NCBI RefSeq assembly: GCF_028330965.1
Contig: NZ_JAQMUB010000058.1
Location: 39,999 to 103,998 of the forward strand
Length of the DNA stretch: 64,000 nt
Direction: 5' to 3'
From: Oscillatoria sp. CS-180
GTDB lineage: Bacteria > Cyanobacteriota > Cyanobacteriia > Phormidesmidales > Phormidesmidaceae
Positions 28,038-36,396 of this stretch are shown here, one piece after another. The stretch's first letter is position 1. Every line of letters starts with the position of its first letter. Position numbers and translations under genes: made by a program. A model generated the notes under the pieces. That model searched no databases. It saw only the letters and a list, made by a program, of their open reading frames with translations, and had not been told where the DNA came from.

Positions 28038-29666
28038 CTACGCCAGCAATACGTCAGTGGGGTCTAAATCCAGCACAATCCACCAGGGCTGACCGTCAAT
28101 TTCAGCAATAACCTGGAATTCGGCTGCTTCGATGTCTCCGTCCTGAGCGGGATTGCCGTCCAACGTTTGAATCAAGCTGCGGTTGGGTAACCGCTGTCCA
28201 GTGGGAACCAGGGAGGGGCCTTCGGCCAGCAGGACCTGATCGATCGCGGCTTTCTGGGCAGCTAAATCGGTCGGGGGCACGCTTTGCATAGCCGTCACTA
28301 GAGCGTCTGTCAAATCTGCCGTGCTGGGCTGACCCACGTCGGCTTGCCAGGTCATAACGTCTAAAAACCGCACAATGGGCTGTCCTGTTTCATTCGTGGC
28401 AACTTCTTTGACTGTGGCGATCGCCTCCAAAACTGCGCTAGCGGCGATCGCCTCGCCACTGCCCAACGCTTCCACTGCCTGCCGAATTGCGTCAATCACG
28501 TCATTCCGTACTTTGGCCTTATTTGAATCGGACAGGTCGCCAATCAAACTCACGGTCAAGCGGGGTTTGAAGAAAATGTAGCGGGCTACGAGTGATGTCT
28601 GAACCCCTGCTGCGCGAGTTTGGGCTACAGCCGCTTGCAGGCTGGGAAACCGCTCTGGCTCACTTTCCACCAGCAGCGACACAATGCCGGGGGGCGTCTG
28701 TCGGGCCGGGGGACCGTTGGGTTCCCACACCTCCGTCAGCTTGGCTCGCTGCTCGGCGATGACCTGAATCAGGGCTGCTAGGGTACCCTTGCCTAATCCT
28801 CGGAGGGCAGCTTTGGCCCGCGATCGCAAGTCTTCGTCAGTCTCATCTTCCGCTGCTAGCGCCAGAGGTTCAAAATTGTTGACGCGGGAAATTCCCGCAA
28901 TGGGCTGCACTAATACCGTGATGCTGTCGGCAGCGACTAGACCCACCTCACCTCGCGATGCATCGCCCGCCCGCACAGGCACGTCGATGCGAACCTGTCC
29001 GCGCTGAAGCGTCCGCAACTGGGTTGTAACAAAGGTCGCTTCGCCTTTAGCGGTCGTCAGCAAAGTGCCGATAGGGATACTGATGCCGCCGTCCACTGCC
29101 GGATCCCGGAAAAAGGTTACCTGACCTACGGCAAAGTCTTTGGTTTTGCGAGTGATGCCGAGAATCGAGACGACCAAATCCAGCGATCGCCCCTGGGCTG
29201 TATCAATAAAGCCCGAACGATAGGTTTCATTCACCTGCTGGTAAACCACCGCCATCTCGCGTCCGATCGCCTCGCAAATCGTGCGGCCTACGCTGCCCAC
29301 ATTGATATCCGTAAGGGGCGATCGGCTGCCCTCAGCGAAGTAGTCCACATAGAATACTGAGTCGTCGTCGGGCCAAGTACCCCCTTCCAGCCAAATAATG
29401 GCGTTGTCGCCGCTGCTGTACTCAAAGTCAATATCCCGCTGAAAGAAGCGCTGGGGCGGTTGGCCTGCTTCCAAGGTGGCGGTGCCTGTAATACTGCGAA
29501 CCCCTTGAGCAGGCTGAGCCAGCGGATAGAAATCAACTTTGTCGTCAAATAGAATCGGCTCATTGACTACACCACCCACTAGCGCGACTAGCAAGTCATC
29601 GCGAATTTCAGGGTAAAGGCGTTCAATGAGATGGACGGTTTCAGGAGTCACGACCGGATACCTCAC
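28038..29666 (-). CDS. Baseplate J/gp47 family protein
   Basis: The 542-residue protein is the large baseplate wedge subunit of contractile tails. The N-terminal part with LYPEIRDDLLVALVGG and the central GRSLDLVVSILGITRK and FFRDPAVDGGISIPIGTLL are typical of gpJ, as is EDETDEDLRSRAKAALRGLGKGT-type wording near residue 285. It starts at a GTG that overlaps the gp25 stop codon (GTGA, 29663-29666), so the two are translationally coupled, as gp25 and gpJ commonly are. The next gene begins 10 bases later. Confidence 0.92.
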   Translation of the reverse strand: MRYPVVTPETVHLIERLYPEIRDDLLVALVGGVVNEPILFDDKVDFYPLAQPAQGVRSITGTATLEAGQPPQRFFQRDIDFEYSSGDNAIIWLEGGTWPDDDSVFYVDYFAEGSRSPLTDINVGSVGRTICEAIGREMAVVYQQVNETYRSGFIDTAQGRSLDLVVSILGITRKTKDFAVGQVTFFRDPAVDGGISIPIGTLLTTAKGEATFVTTQLRTLQRGQVRIDVPVRAGDASRGEVGLVAADSITVLVQPIAGISRVNNFEPLALAAEDETDEDLRSRAKAALRGLGKGTLAALIQVIAEQRAKLTEVWEPNGPPARQTPPGIVSLLVESEPERFPSLQAAVAQTRAAGVQTSLVARYIFFKPRLTVSLIGDLSDSNKAKVRNDVIDAIRQAVEALGSGEAIAASAVLEAIATVKEVATNETGQPIVRFLDVMTWQADVGQPSTADLTDALVTAMQSVPPTDLAAQKAAIDQVLLAEGPSLVPTGQRLPNRSLIQTLDGNPAQDGDIEAAEFQVIAEIDGQPWWIVLDLDPTDVLLA

Positions 29667-30142
29667 TCAAGGAAGAAGGGGAAAACAAGATTTAGGGGAG
29701 TGTCGCTGTGAATCGGAATCAGGGAAATGTCGATGTCGATGCGGGTGCGATCGCTCGCATTCGTGGTCACCCTCACGGATTGCACTTCTTGCACCCGGGG
29801 TTCAGCTGCTAACGCTTGCAGGACGTACACCTTGGCTCGATTGCGGTTGACATCGTTATTCAATTCCCCAATCAGGGTGTAGAGCCGCGATCCATAAGTG
29901 GGATGTCCCAGTGATGCCAGCTCGCCAAACGGGGTCAAAAATCGCAGCAGCAGCGCTTGCTTCAAGTTGTCGTCGGCTGTCAGCGTCGCCAAATCAACGG
30001 GTCGATCTGCCGAAATAGCAACGTTGACAGGAGCAGTGCTAGATAGGGTTGACAAGTCGGCTCCGCGATCGCGCCCAATCTGTCGATCCAAGTTGCTGAG
30101 CAGTCTCAGATCCTGACCCCAGCGCTCATTTGATTCAGGCAT
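29663..30142 (-). CDS. GPW/gp25 family baseplate wedge protein
   Basis: The 159-residue protein has the gp25 core FLTPFGELASLGHPTYGSRL followed by the helix with NRNRAKVYVLQAL and the strand VQEVQSVRV. gp25 joins the baseplate wedge to the first sheath ring. An N-terminal extension of about 60 residues precedes the core. Upstream lies the divergent Uma2 gene, so this gene probably heads a transcription unit of its own (gp25, gpJ, gpI-like, fibres) unless read-through comes from the PAAR side. Confidence 0.92.
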   Translation of the reverse strand: MPESNERWGQDLRLLSNLDRQIGRDRGADLSTLSSTAPVNVAISADRPVDLATLTADDNLKQALLLRFLTPFGELASLGHPTYGSRLYTLIGELNNDVNRNRAKVYVLQALAAEPRVQEVQSVRVTTNASDRTRIDIDISLIPIHSDTPLNLVFPFFLE

Positions 30143-30263
30143 CTCACATTCACCGCCCGTATCATCTCCTCGATTGTCGGCATTGGAAGGGCGATCGTCG
30201 GCACCCCGTCAGGGTACTTTTGGTAGATTCTAGAAGTAAGAGACTTTTGAGGTCAGAGAAGAT

Positions 30264-30875
30264 ATGGCTTTGTCGAGCTTGACCCCATCTCCGAACGTCG
30301 GCAACGAGCAGCGAGTGCTCCTGTATGGCGTGGACTGGCAGCAGTACGAAGGACTGCTTGATGTATTGGGAGATAGCTTTCCAACGCTGCGGATGAACTA
30401 CCTGGAGGGCACTTTGGAGATTATGACTAACTCTCCAGAACATGAAGACCTCAAAAAGATGATTGGGATGCTGCTGGAAGCGTATTTGCAGGAGACACGC
30501 ACCCGCTTTCACGCAGGCGGTTCAACCACGTTTCATAAGGCCGCCAAGCAGTGCGGGTTGGAACCTGACGAGTGTTATTGTCTGGGGGTTAAAAAAGAGT
30601 TTCCGGATCTCGCGATCGAAGTCGTTATTACGAGCGGACTGATCGATAAGCTGAATATTTATCAAGGGCTGGGAGTTACTGAAGTTTGGCAATGGCAGGC
30701 CGGACAGTTTTTGCTGTACCGCCTGCGTAAAACCGGATATGAGTTAGTCGAAGCCAGTGAACTGTTACCCGAACTGGACTTTGCCCTGCTTGCCAGCTAC
30801 GTCAGACCCAACGAACAGTTTGACGCTGTGATGGACTTCCGAGAAATCATTCGCCAAACAGTACAGCCTGAATGA
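30264..30875 (+). CDS. Uma2 family restriction-endonuclease-fold protein
   Basis: The 203-residue protein belongs to the Uma2 (DUF820) family of PD-(D/E)XK-fold proteins, which is greatly expanded in cyanobacteria. The core elements are visible: YLEGTLEIMTNSPEHE near residue 50, PDECYCLG, then PDLAIEVVITSG with the catalytic Asp and Glu, and KLNIYQGLGVTEVWQWQ. The role of these proteins is uncertain. It is transcribed against the CIS genes and lies between the spike-tip gene and gp25. Confidence 0.9.
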   Translation: MALSSLTPSPNVGNEQRVLLYGVDWQQYEGLLDVLGDSFPTLRMNYLEGTLEIMTNSPEHEDLKKMIGMLLEAYLQETRTRFHAGGSTTFHKAAKQCGLEPDECYCLGVKKEFPDLAIEVVITSGLIDKLNIYQGLGVTEVWQWQAGQFLLYRLRKTGYELVEASELLPELDFALLASYVRPNEQFDAVMDFREIIRQTVQPE

Positions 30876-30956
30876 GGGCGTCTCGGACGGTAAGCAACAA
30901 CCCAGTTGTGAAGCGGCTGTAGCTCCTACATCCATTAGAATCAGAACAATTGCTGC

Positions 30957-32138
30957 ATGACCCTCATGGCGACTCAAATTCTGCCTCTGTCAGCGCCCCC
31001 AGGTTATCGAACTCAGGCCGAGGATACGGGACTTGAGACGGATTTGCTGTGCTTTCATCTGCTGCGTCAGAAGACCGTCATTGAGCGCTTGCAGATGGGG
31101 GCACAACTGACCCGCAGTGCTCGCCAGTTTTCCCTGAATGGCTTCCATCAGCGATTTTCACATCTCAGTCCTCAACAGTTTGCTCGCAAAATTGCTGAGG
31201 CTTGGCTGCAAGAGTATTGTCCGCCTAATTACATTCCAGGAGGTTCAGACTTGACCTGGATTCAGGATTCGATCCAGCTGGCAGCCGATCTCCACCCAAT
31301 TCTTGAGGCAGAGAATATTCCCTACTACGTGACGGGTGGCGTTGCCGCGATCGCATACGGTGAATCGCGTACCACTCAAGATTTGGATATCGTCATGTTC
31401 CTTGCTAGAGACGGACTGCCAGCGTTAGCCAATACTTTGGAACAGGCCGGGTTTTATGTTCCTGGCGTGGAGGATGCGGTGAGTGGACAACTGCAAACCT
31501 TGCAGATCACTCAAATTGACACCATTTCTCGCGCAGATCTTGTCATTGCTGATGAGGATGAGTACGAGCGGCTCAAGCTAGCGCGGCGGCAGTCTTACCG
31601 GTTAATGAATGAAACGTCTATCTATTTGATTTCTCCTGAGGATTTGGTGATCAGTAAGCTGCGATGGGGCCAACGGATTCAGTCACAAAAGCAGTGGCGA
31701 GATGTGCTGGGCATTCTTAAAGCTCAGCAGGAGAGCTTGAATTACGAGTACCTACACTCCTGGATAGCTAAGTTTGACCTTTCTGAGGCGTTGGAGCAGG
31801 TCACGCTAGAAGCGGGAGTTAGGACGATTGCTGATCAGCAGTGGGCCACAGCAATTTATCCGATTCTGCGCCGCGCCTTTGCGATCGCCCAACAGCGAAA
31901 TCGCACTACTCATGCCAGTCCGAACCTAGAAATTGCAGACGGCAAACGCTATGTCCTAATGCAGGATGACGCAGCCGAAATTTTCACGGTCTTAGCGAAA
32001 ACAGGCGATCGTGAAATCGCTCGATACGATTCTCAGGGCCATGTTTTGCAGGCGAGTCCATCGCTACAAACTCGACAAGACTGGCAAACAATTGCTCAAC
32101 AACTTGCCGACACCACTCACCCTCAATCTAGCGAATGA
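30957..32138 (+). CDS. Nucleotidyltransferase-fold protein (AbiEii/MNT-like)
   Basis: The 393-residue protein has an unassigned N-terminal region of about 110 residues and then a nucleotidyltransferase-like core: YYVTGGVAAIAYGESRTTQD with LDIVMFLAR, carrying the GG or GGVA helix turn and the paired acidic residues DLD. A later segment ISPEDLVISKLRWGQ also fits the AbiEii / DUF6036-type families. Such proteins occur as toxins of type IV-like toxin-antitoxin pairs, but no antitoxin-like partner is seen here. It follows the Uma2 gene on the same strand with 81 bases between. Confidence 0.65.
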   Translation: MTLMATQILPLSAPPGYRTQAEDTGLETDLLCFHLLRQKTVIERLQMGAQLTRSARQFSLNGFHQRFSHLSPQQFARKIAEAWLQEYCPPNYIPGGSDLTWIQDSIQLAADLHPILEAENIPYYVTGGVAAIAYGESRTTQDLDIVMFLARDGLPALANTLEQAGFYVPGVEDAVSGQLQTLQITQIDTISRADLVIADEDEYERLKLARRQSYRLMNETSIYLISPEDLVISKLRWGQRIQSQKQWRDVLGILKAQQESLNYEYLHSWIAKFDLSEALEQVTLEAGVRTIADQQWATAIYPILRRAFAIAQQRNRTTHASPNLEIADGKRYVLMQDDAAEIFTVLAKTGDREIARYDSQGHVLQASPSLQTRQDWQTIAQQLADTTHPQSSE

Positions 32139-32468
32139 TGCTTTAATCGAGCTGACATTACTCCTTACATCTTTTCTGGGAGGTTCACGACGGCGGATTC
32201 GTCCTGGTCGTTGGCCGAAGGACGCGCGAAGCTAGGGGTCTTGGGGGCAAGCGAAATTTCCCCCAGTCGCCCGCTTTAACGAAGCCAATAGGGTCGTCTT
32301 ATGAACCGTTGTAAGCAGCAGCCAGAAGCCCTATCGTCTGAGGCTTTGACCACTTTTGTCTAAGTGATAGCAAATTTATGGGATTCTGAGATCGAAGTCT
32401 CCCAGATCTGGAAGATTTAAGGGGGGCAAATGCAGGATATTGTGCTGAATACAAGTCAGTCCTTTGAG
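32139..32468. other. Gap between the nucleotidyltransferase and PAAR-like genes
   Basis: This 330-base region lies between convergent genes. It holds a terminator-like pair CTTGGGGG (32240-32247) / CCCCCAG (32260-32266) and the diverged second copy of the dispersed repeat at 32381-32441. No coding frame in it is convincing. Confidence 0.5.
32381..32441. repeat. Dispersed cyanobacterial repeat, copy 2 (diverged)
   Basis: The words TTCTGAGATC, AAGTCTCCC, GATTTAAGGGGGGCAAATGCAGG align in order with TTTTGAGATC, GAGTCCCCC and GATTTAAGGGGGCGAATGCAGG of the copy at 17893-17975. The palindromic centre has decayed (CCCAGATCTGG instead of CCCAAATTTGGG), though AGATCT remains symmetrical. Confidence 0.6.
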
Positions 32469-32798
32469 CTACGGAGAGCGGTCCAAGATAAACGGAGCAG
32501 CGGGAGGCCCCAAGATGGTCAACACACCAGGAGGCGTAGGGATCACGTCGCCCAGCCGTACAAGACCGCGGCCTGACACGGTGACGCCAGTGCTAGCAAT
32601 GGGGCCAATAACAAGCGGGTAAGGAACGCCCGTCAGGGAATTGATCATTGTGCAGAGGGAGCCCGTTGTCGCGAGGGGTAGCCCATTTGCAGTAATCAGG
32701 GGTGGAAAGATGCTGATGATCGTGCCGGAATCGGGAGGACCTGCGGCTCCGGGGGTGATGATGACCGCACAGCCAATGGAAACGGGGGGACCAGGCAT
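32469..32798 (-). CDS. PAAR-like spike-tip protein
   Basis: The 109-residue Gly/Pro-rich protein starts MPGPPVSIGCAVIITPGA and ends in a run of prolines. It consists of short beta-turn units such as ANGLPLATTGSLCTMINS and VSGRGLVRLGDVIPTPPG, the style of PAAR-repeat proteins that form the sharp cone on the central spike. Its place directly after the spike gene (29 bases) supports this. Classical PAAR motifs are not all present, so PAAR-like is the safe call. Confidence 0.78.
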   Translation of the reverse strand: MPGPPVSIGCAVIITPGAAGPPDSGTIISIFPPLITANGLPLATTGSLCTMINSLTGVPYPLVIGPIASTGVTVSGRGLVRLGDVIPTPPGVLTILGPPAAPFILDRSP

Positions 32799-32827
32799 GG
32801 TTCTTAGGAAAAGACAAAGATGGGGAG

Positions 32828-33634
32828 TTAAGAGGGAGAGAAAGACGTGATGCCTTTGATGCCAACGGTGGCTCCGCGAACGGTAGCAGCAATGCCGCCA
32901 TCCACGGTTGCGCCCAGGTTGCCCTTAAGGCTGGCTTGGGTATTGGCTTCAATGTCTACAGCAGTTTGTCCGGTGATTTTGACGCTCTGACCCTCCAGGG
33001 TGAGATCGCGTGTGGCTTTAAGGGTCATGGCTCCGGCAGCCTCAATGGTGAGGTCACCGTCCTGATTCATCGTGATTTTGGTCCGTCCAGCCAGAACAGT
33101 GACTGTACCGCCGCTGCTACCGGGCTGATCGAGGCGCATTTCGGTATTGCCCGCGATCGCCCTTACCGAATCATCATTCACCTGTAGGGTAATCTTGGGC
33201 GGCATTTCGACCAGCATTTCCCGTGCCGGGTCGTTGGCCTCAATGTTGCGAATGGCGGCTAGCACAGACTTATCGTCGCTTTCAGCCAAAGGCAGCCGAA
33301 AAATCACCTCATCAGGATTGTTCAACGGAGGGCGATCAGCGTCATTGTAAAGGCGTCCGATAACAATCGGCTGGTTGACGTCCCCCCGATCAAACGCTAG
33401 CAGCACCAAATCTCCTTCGTTGGGAATGGCAACGGTACCAATGTGCCCCGTGGCAATGGGGACACGCTTCAGCAACAGGCCGCTGTTTTTGAGACGCACG
33501 TCGCAGCCATAGTTGTCGTCGTCGCTGCTAGCGCTGTGAGGATATACCGTTTCGACAAGGCCTATTTCGGTAATGCGGAGCGATCGCAGTTCTTGGCGAA
33601 TGATGGTTTGTAGGCTGGAGATTAGGGTAGACAT
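32828..33634 (-). CDS. Phage baseplate assembly protein V / VgrG-type spike
   Basis: The 268-residue protein has the gpV OB-fold: the strand IGLVETVYPHS, then YGCDVRLKNSG, and GHIGTVAIPNEGDLVLLAFDRGDVNQPIVIGRLY, a hallmark of the gpV/gp5/VgrG family. The C-terminal 110 residues are repetitive, with DGDLTIEAAGAMTLKATRDL and IEANTQASLKGNLG, expected to form the intertwined triple-stranded beta-helix of the spike. It lies between the hub gene and the PAAR-like tip gene. Confidence 0.93.
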   Translation of the reverse strand: MSTLISSLQTIIRQELRSLRITEIGLVETVYPHSASSDDDNYGCDVRLKNSGLLLKRVPIATGHIGTVAIPNEGDLVLLAFDRGDVNQPIVIGRLYNDADRPPLNNPDEVIFRLPLAESDDKSVLAAIRNIEANDPAREMLVEMPPKITLQVNDDSVRAIAGNTEMRLDQPGSSGGTVTVLAGRTKITMNQDGDLTIEAAGAMTLKATRDLTLEGQSVKITGQTAVDIEANTQASLKGNLGATVDGGIAATVRGATVGIKGITSFSPS

Positions 33635-33713
33635 GGGAAGGGGGAAGCGAATAGGGAATGCAGGGAGTAGGGAAGAAGCCGTTGGAAATTTTGAGTTTTG
33701 AATTTTGAATTGC

Positions 33714-34790
33714 TTAGAAGCTGCGGAAGGTAATCTCGGTGGTGAATCCGGCGTGTTTGGTAATGCGGTGGGTGATGCCGCGGACTTGGTAGAGTTGGTT
33801 CAGATCGACGTTGGGCAGGGCGTCGAGGCGAATGGCGTCGCCAAGTTTGACCTGGGGATTGCCTAGGACGCGCAGTTTGCCGTGTAGAGTGCGTCGTTGA
33901 AGGTCTTTAGAGAAGGCATCGGCAGCGGTGCGGGCGGCGTCGGCAGTGCGGAGGGGCGATCGCTCCAATAACACAGTGGGACTACCGCTGCCTGCGGTGC
34001 CTCTGGAGCCGCTGAAGTCTTTGGTGAGCCAGGCCCAGGCTTCACCACCACGACTGCCGCCGGGACTTTCGCCCCAAGCCTGCACTTCACCCGCGCGGGG
34101 CTGCTCTTGGGCCACTTCTAAATGAATGATGTGTTTGGCGTACTCGAAGACGTGTACGGTTTTGCCGCTAACAAATTTTTCAAAAACGAGTTTGCCGTCT
34201 GCGTTGATGTATAGGTCAAAGCCACAGAGGTCGGCCAGGTCTCGCATGTGGTGGTAGGCGCTGCGGCGACTGTCTATGACGTAAGCAGGGAAGGTGATAC
34301 CGTCTTCAGCGGTGTCGATTTCGAGGGGGGTACGACTGGGTGAGCCGGTGATGGCTCCGGCAACGTCATTGGCGATCGCCGTAGCGCTGTCGCTGGTATT
34401 CCCGCCACCGCTGGCCTGCTCCACCAGATCGCGGACAATGTCCCCTGCCGTTTTGTTCTCGTAGGTCTGATCGACAAAGGTTCGCAGCAGGGTAGCGGCA
34501 GCACTGTGGCCGACAACTTCAGTGGTGGTGAGGGTGGGGGCGATCGCAACGACTGCACCGACCATAACCTGGGTCAATTCCTCCTCGTCTTCATACCCTA
34601 GCTCTACCTTGATTTCGTCATTCTGCGCTGCCTCCAATCCGCCGACATTGCCCAGCTGTAAGGTAACGCTGTCTGCGGGAGTCTCCATGCAGAGGTTCAC
34701 GGTGAGGTCAACCACCGTACTGGCTTTGGGTTCATCAGTGGTGTCGATGAACTTGCGACCCAAAATGATTTTGTAGGCAGGCTTAAGCAT
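33714..34790 (-). CDS. Phage late control D (gpD/gp27-like) hub protein
   Basis: The 358-residue protein matches the late-control-D family that forms the hub ring between tube and spike. It begins with a strand-rich domain (VTLQLGNVGG, VELGYEDEE, MVGAVVAIAPTLT), has the central ENKTAGDIVRDLVEQA and the segment YVIDSRRSAYHHMRDLADLCGFDLYIN-type wording near residue 170, and ends with a domain holding VLGNPQVKLGDAIRLD. GTG 34793 precedes ATG 34790; I prefer the ATG. It is followed by the spike gene after 79 bases. Confidence 0.9.
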   Translation of the reverse strand: MLKPAYKIILGRKFIDTTDEPKASTVVDLTVNLCMETPADSVTLQLGNVGGLEAAQNDEIKVELGYEDEEELTQVMVGAVVAIAPTLTTTEVVGHSAAATLLRTFVDQTYENKTAGDIVRDLVEQASGGGNTSDSATAIANDVAGAITGSPSRTPLEIDTAEDGITFPAYVIDSRRSAYHHMRDLADLCGFDLYINADGKLVFEKFVSGKTVHVFEYAKHIIHLEVAQEQPRAGEVQAWGESPGGSRGGEAWAWLTKDFSGSRGTAGSGSPTVLLERSPLRTADAARTAADAFSKDLQRRTLHGKLRVLGNPQVKLGDAIRLDALPNVDLNQLYQVRGITHRITKHAGFTTEITFRSF

Positions 34791-34811
34791 CACGATGTAC
34801 TCGAAAAGCGA

Positions 34812-35966
34812 CTAAGGATTGACTGGGATTTCGTCTGTCAAAGTTCGTAAAACAACGACATCGCCTGGATTTGGCCCTGCCTGTGTTTGCTCGAATTGAG
34901 CCCGAATCGTAGCTCCTGGTGTAGCAGGTAAAAAGACGGTGCTAGCAGTATCGTTCTGGCGATCGCAGTTAGGGCGAATTTCAATGACCTGATCAGAGAC
35001 AAAGCGATCGCCCGTAGTTCGTCTCAGTCTGACGAATCTTCGATGAAAATCATCGTAGCTGTAGCCAAGGGTGGCAATGTCTAACAAATCAGCAATGCGA
35101 CGATCGGTAGGGCCTGTCCAGGGAAACATGCGATCGTTCAGACGATGACCGGGTGGAGCATCCGCTACTGAATTGTCAGGAATATAAGGCACAGTGGGAT
35201 TGCAGGCTTGCCACAACGCCCAAATACGGTCAACGTTGCAGTGATGTAGAAAAAACACTGGATCGTTTGGTGAGGTTCCAGGCAGCATCGACCCCCCAAC
35301 CCAGACATGCCCCCGGTTATGTAGCCCTGGTGGAGACGGTACAAATCCCTCTAAGTGATTGCGGAAACTCTGACTAGCAGCGCTACTAGTATCCCAAGGA
35401 GACTCATCGTAACTGCTGACCGCTAAAGCCGCGTTGACTTGATCTTGCGTACCCAGCGTAGGGACTTGACGGCCCAGAGTCCGCTTCAGAAAGGGGGCGG
35501 GGTCTCCAGGGCTGGAGACGATTGTCCAACTATCTGGGTCGCCTGGATCGTGGGCAAAAGGCCCTGTTGTGACATGGTTGTTAGCACCACTACCGTCGCC
35601 ACCCAACAAGTCATTGCGCCAAGCCGTTACGCGAAGGGGATCCGTTGAATCTGGAAGGGATGCATCAGCAGCCCAATCCCAATAGGGTAAGCCAAAATCA
35701 GGATCGCTTAGAACACCTTGCAAATCTTGCTCAAACCGTAAAATGAACTCCCGATGCCAGGGCAAAAAGGCAGGACCTCGATGAGCTGCATTGCGCGTTG
35801 CTGTGTTGGGCGTTTCGCCAGGAGCAGGAGTTGCCGTGGCCATGGCGCTAACATGAGACGACACATAGGTGTCATAGGTGCCATTTGCCTTTAAAAGTTT
35901 TACTCCTTGGACAAATTGAGCCTTTTCTGACGGACTTAAACGGGTAATGCTCTTTCGAACTGCCAT
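34812..35966 (-). CDS. Tyrosinase family copper enzyme inside the CIS locus
   Basis: The chain (384 residues from ATG 35966) has the tyrosinase central domain with all six expected copper ligands. Copper A is seen in SSHVSAM, AAHRGPAFLPWHREF (numbered from 35972: His40, His64, His73), and copper B in LHNRGHVWVGG and FFLHHCNVDRIW. Tyrosinases oxidise phenols to o-quinones. No signal peptide is visible. A GGTGAG site precedes the ATG. The gene lies between the gpD hub gene and a small acidic gene with which it probably forms a pair. A role as CIS cargo or accessory is inference; an unrelated insertion is the alternative. Confidence 0.92.
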   Translation of the reverse strand: MAVRKSITRLSPSEKAQFVQGVKLLKANGTYDTYVSSHVSAMATATPAPGETPNTATRNAAHRGPAFLPWHREFILRFEQDLQGVLSDPDFGLPYWDWAADASLPDSTDPLRVTAWRNDLLGGDGSGANNHVTTGPFAHDPGDPDSWTIVSSPGDPAPFLKRTLGRQVPTLGTQDQVNAALAVSSYDESPWDTSSAASQSFRNHLEGFVPSPPGLHNRGHVWVGGSMLPGTSPNDPVFFLHHCNVDRIWALWQACNPTVPYIPDNSVADAPPGHRLNDRMFPWTGPTDRRIADLLDIATLGYSYDDFHRRFVRLRRTTGDRFVSDQVIEIRPNCDRQNDTASTVFLPATPGATIRAQFEQTQAGPNPGDVVVLRTLTDEIPVNP

Positions 35967-36018
35967 GATCAAATCTCACCCATGAACATCAATACCAATA
36001 GCAAATCGTCAAATAGTT

Positions 36019-36228
36019 TTAATCCAAATGATTGTCAATCAAAGCCTTTGCCAGCACCTCTAATGACGGGTAATCTTCATAGGCCATACGTTCAATTGCC
36101 GCATAGGTCTTTGAACTGGGATCGAATTGCACAGCAATATTCTTGCCATCAATTTCGAGTGAGGGATTCTCTTGCTCCGTTTCAATAACGACTTCTTTAT
36201 CTTTGTAATTGAATTCTTGTCTGGACAT
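36019..36228 (-). CDS. Small acidic protein preceding the tyrosinase
   Basis: The 69-residue protein (pI clearly acidic from many Glu/Asp) begins MSRQEFNYKDKEVVIETEQE and contains EIDGKNIAVQFDP, then a helical end with SLEVLAKALIDNHLD. The ATG at 36228 has a strong AAGGAG site 6 bases upstream. It lies 52 bases before the tyrosinase start on the same strand. In Streptomyces a small caddie protein precedes tyrosinase and delivers copper; this one has no similarity I can claim to it, but the arrangement is the same. Function unknown. Confidence 0.7.
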   Translation of the reverse strand: MSRQEFNYKDKEVVIETEQENPSLEIDGKNIAVQFDPSSKTYAAIERMAYEDYPSLEVLAKALIDNHLD

Positions 36229-36396
36229 TAAGTTCTCCTTGACTCTAGTAATTTGAGTGTGTACCTTCGAACTAGAAATTCCTATTTATTTTTGTATCTT
36301 TGAAAAGCGAAAGTTCACCCGAAATAATTTTTTTTGAAGAGTAAAGGAAAAGAATTGAGTGAATGTTTATTGCTACTCCGACAAGGGCATACGTTC

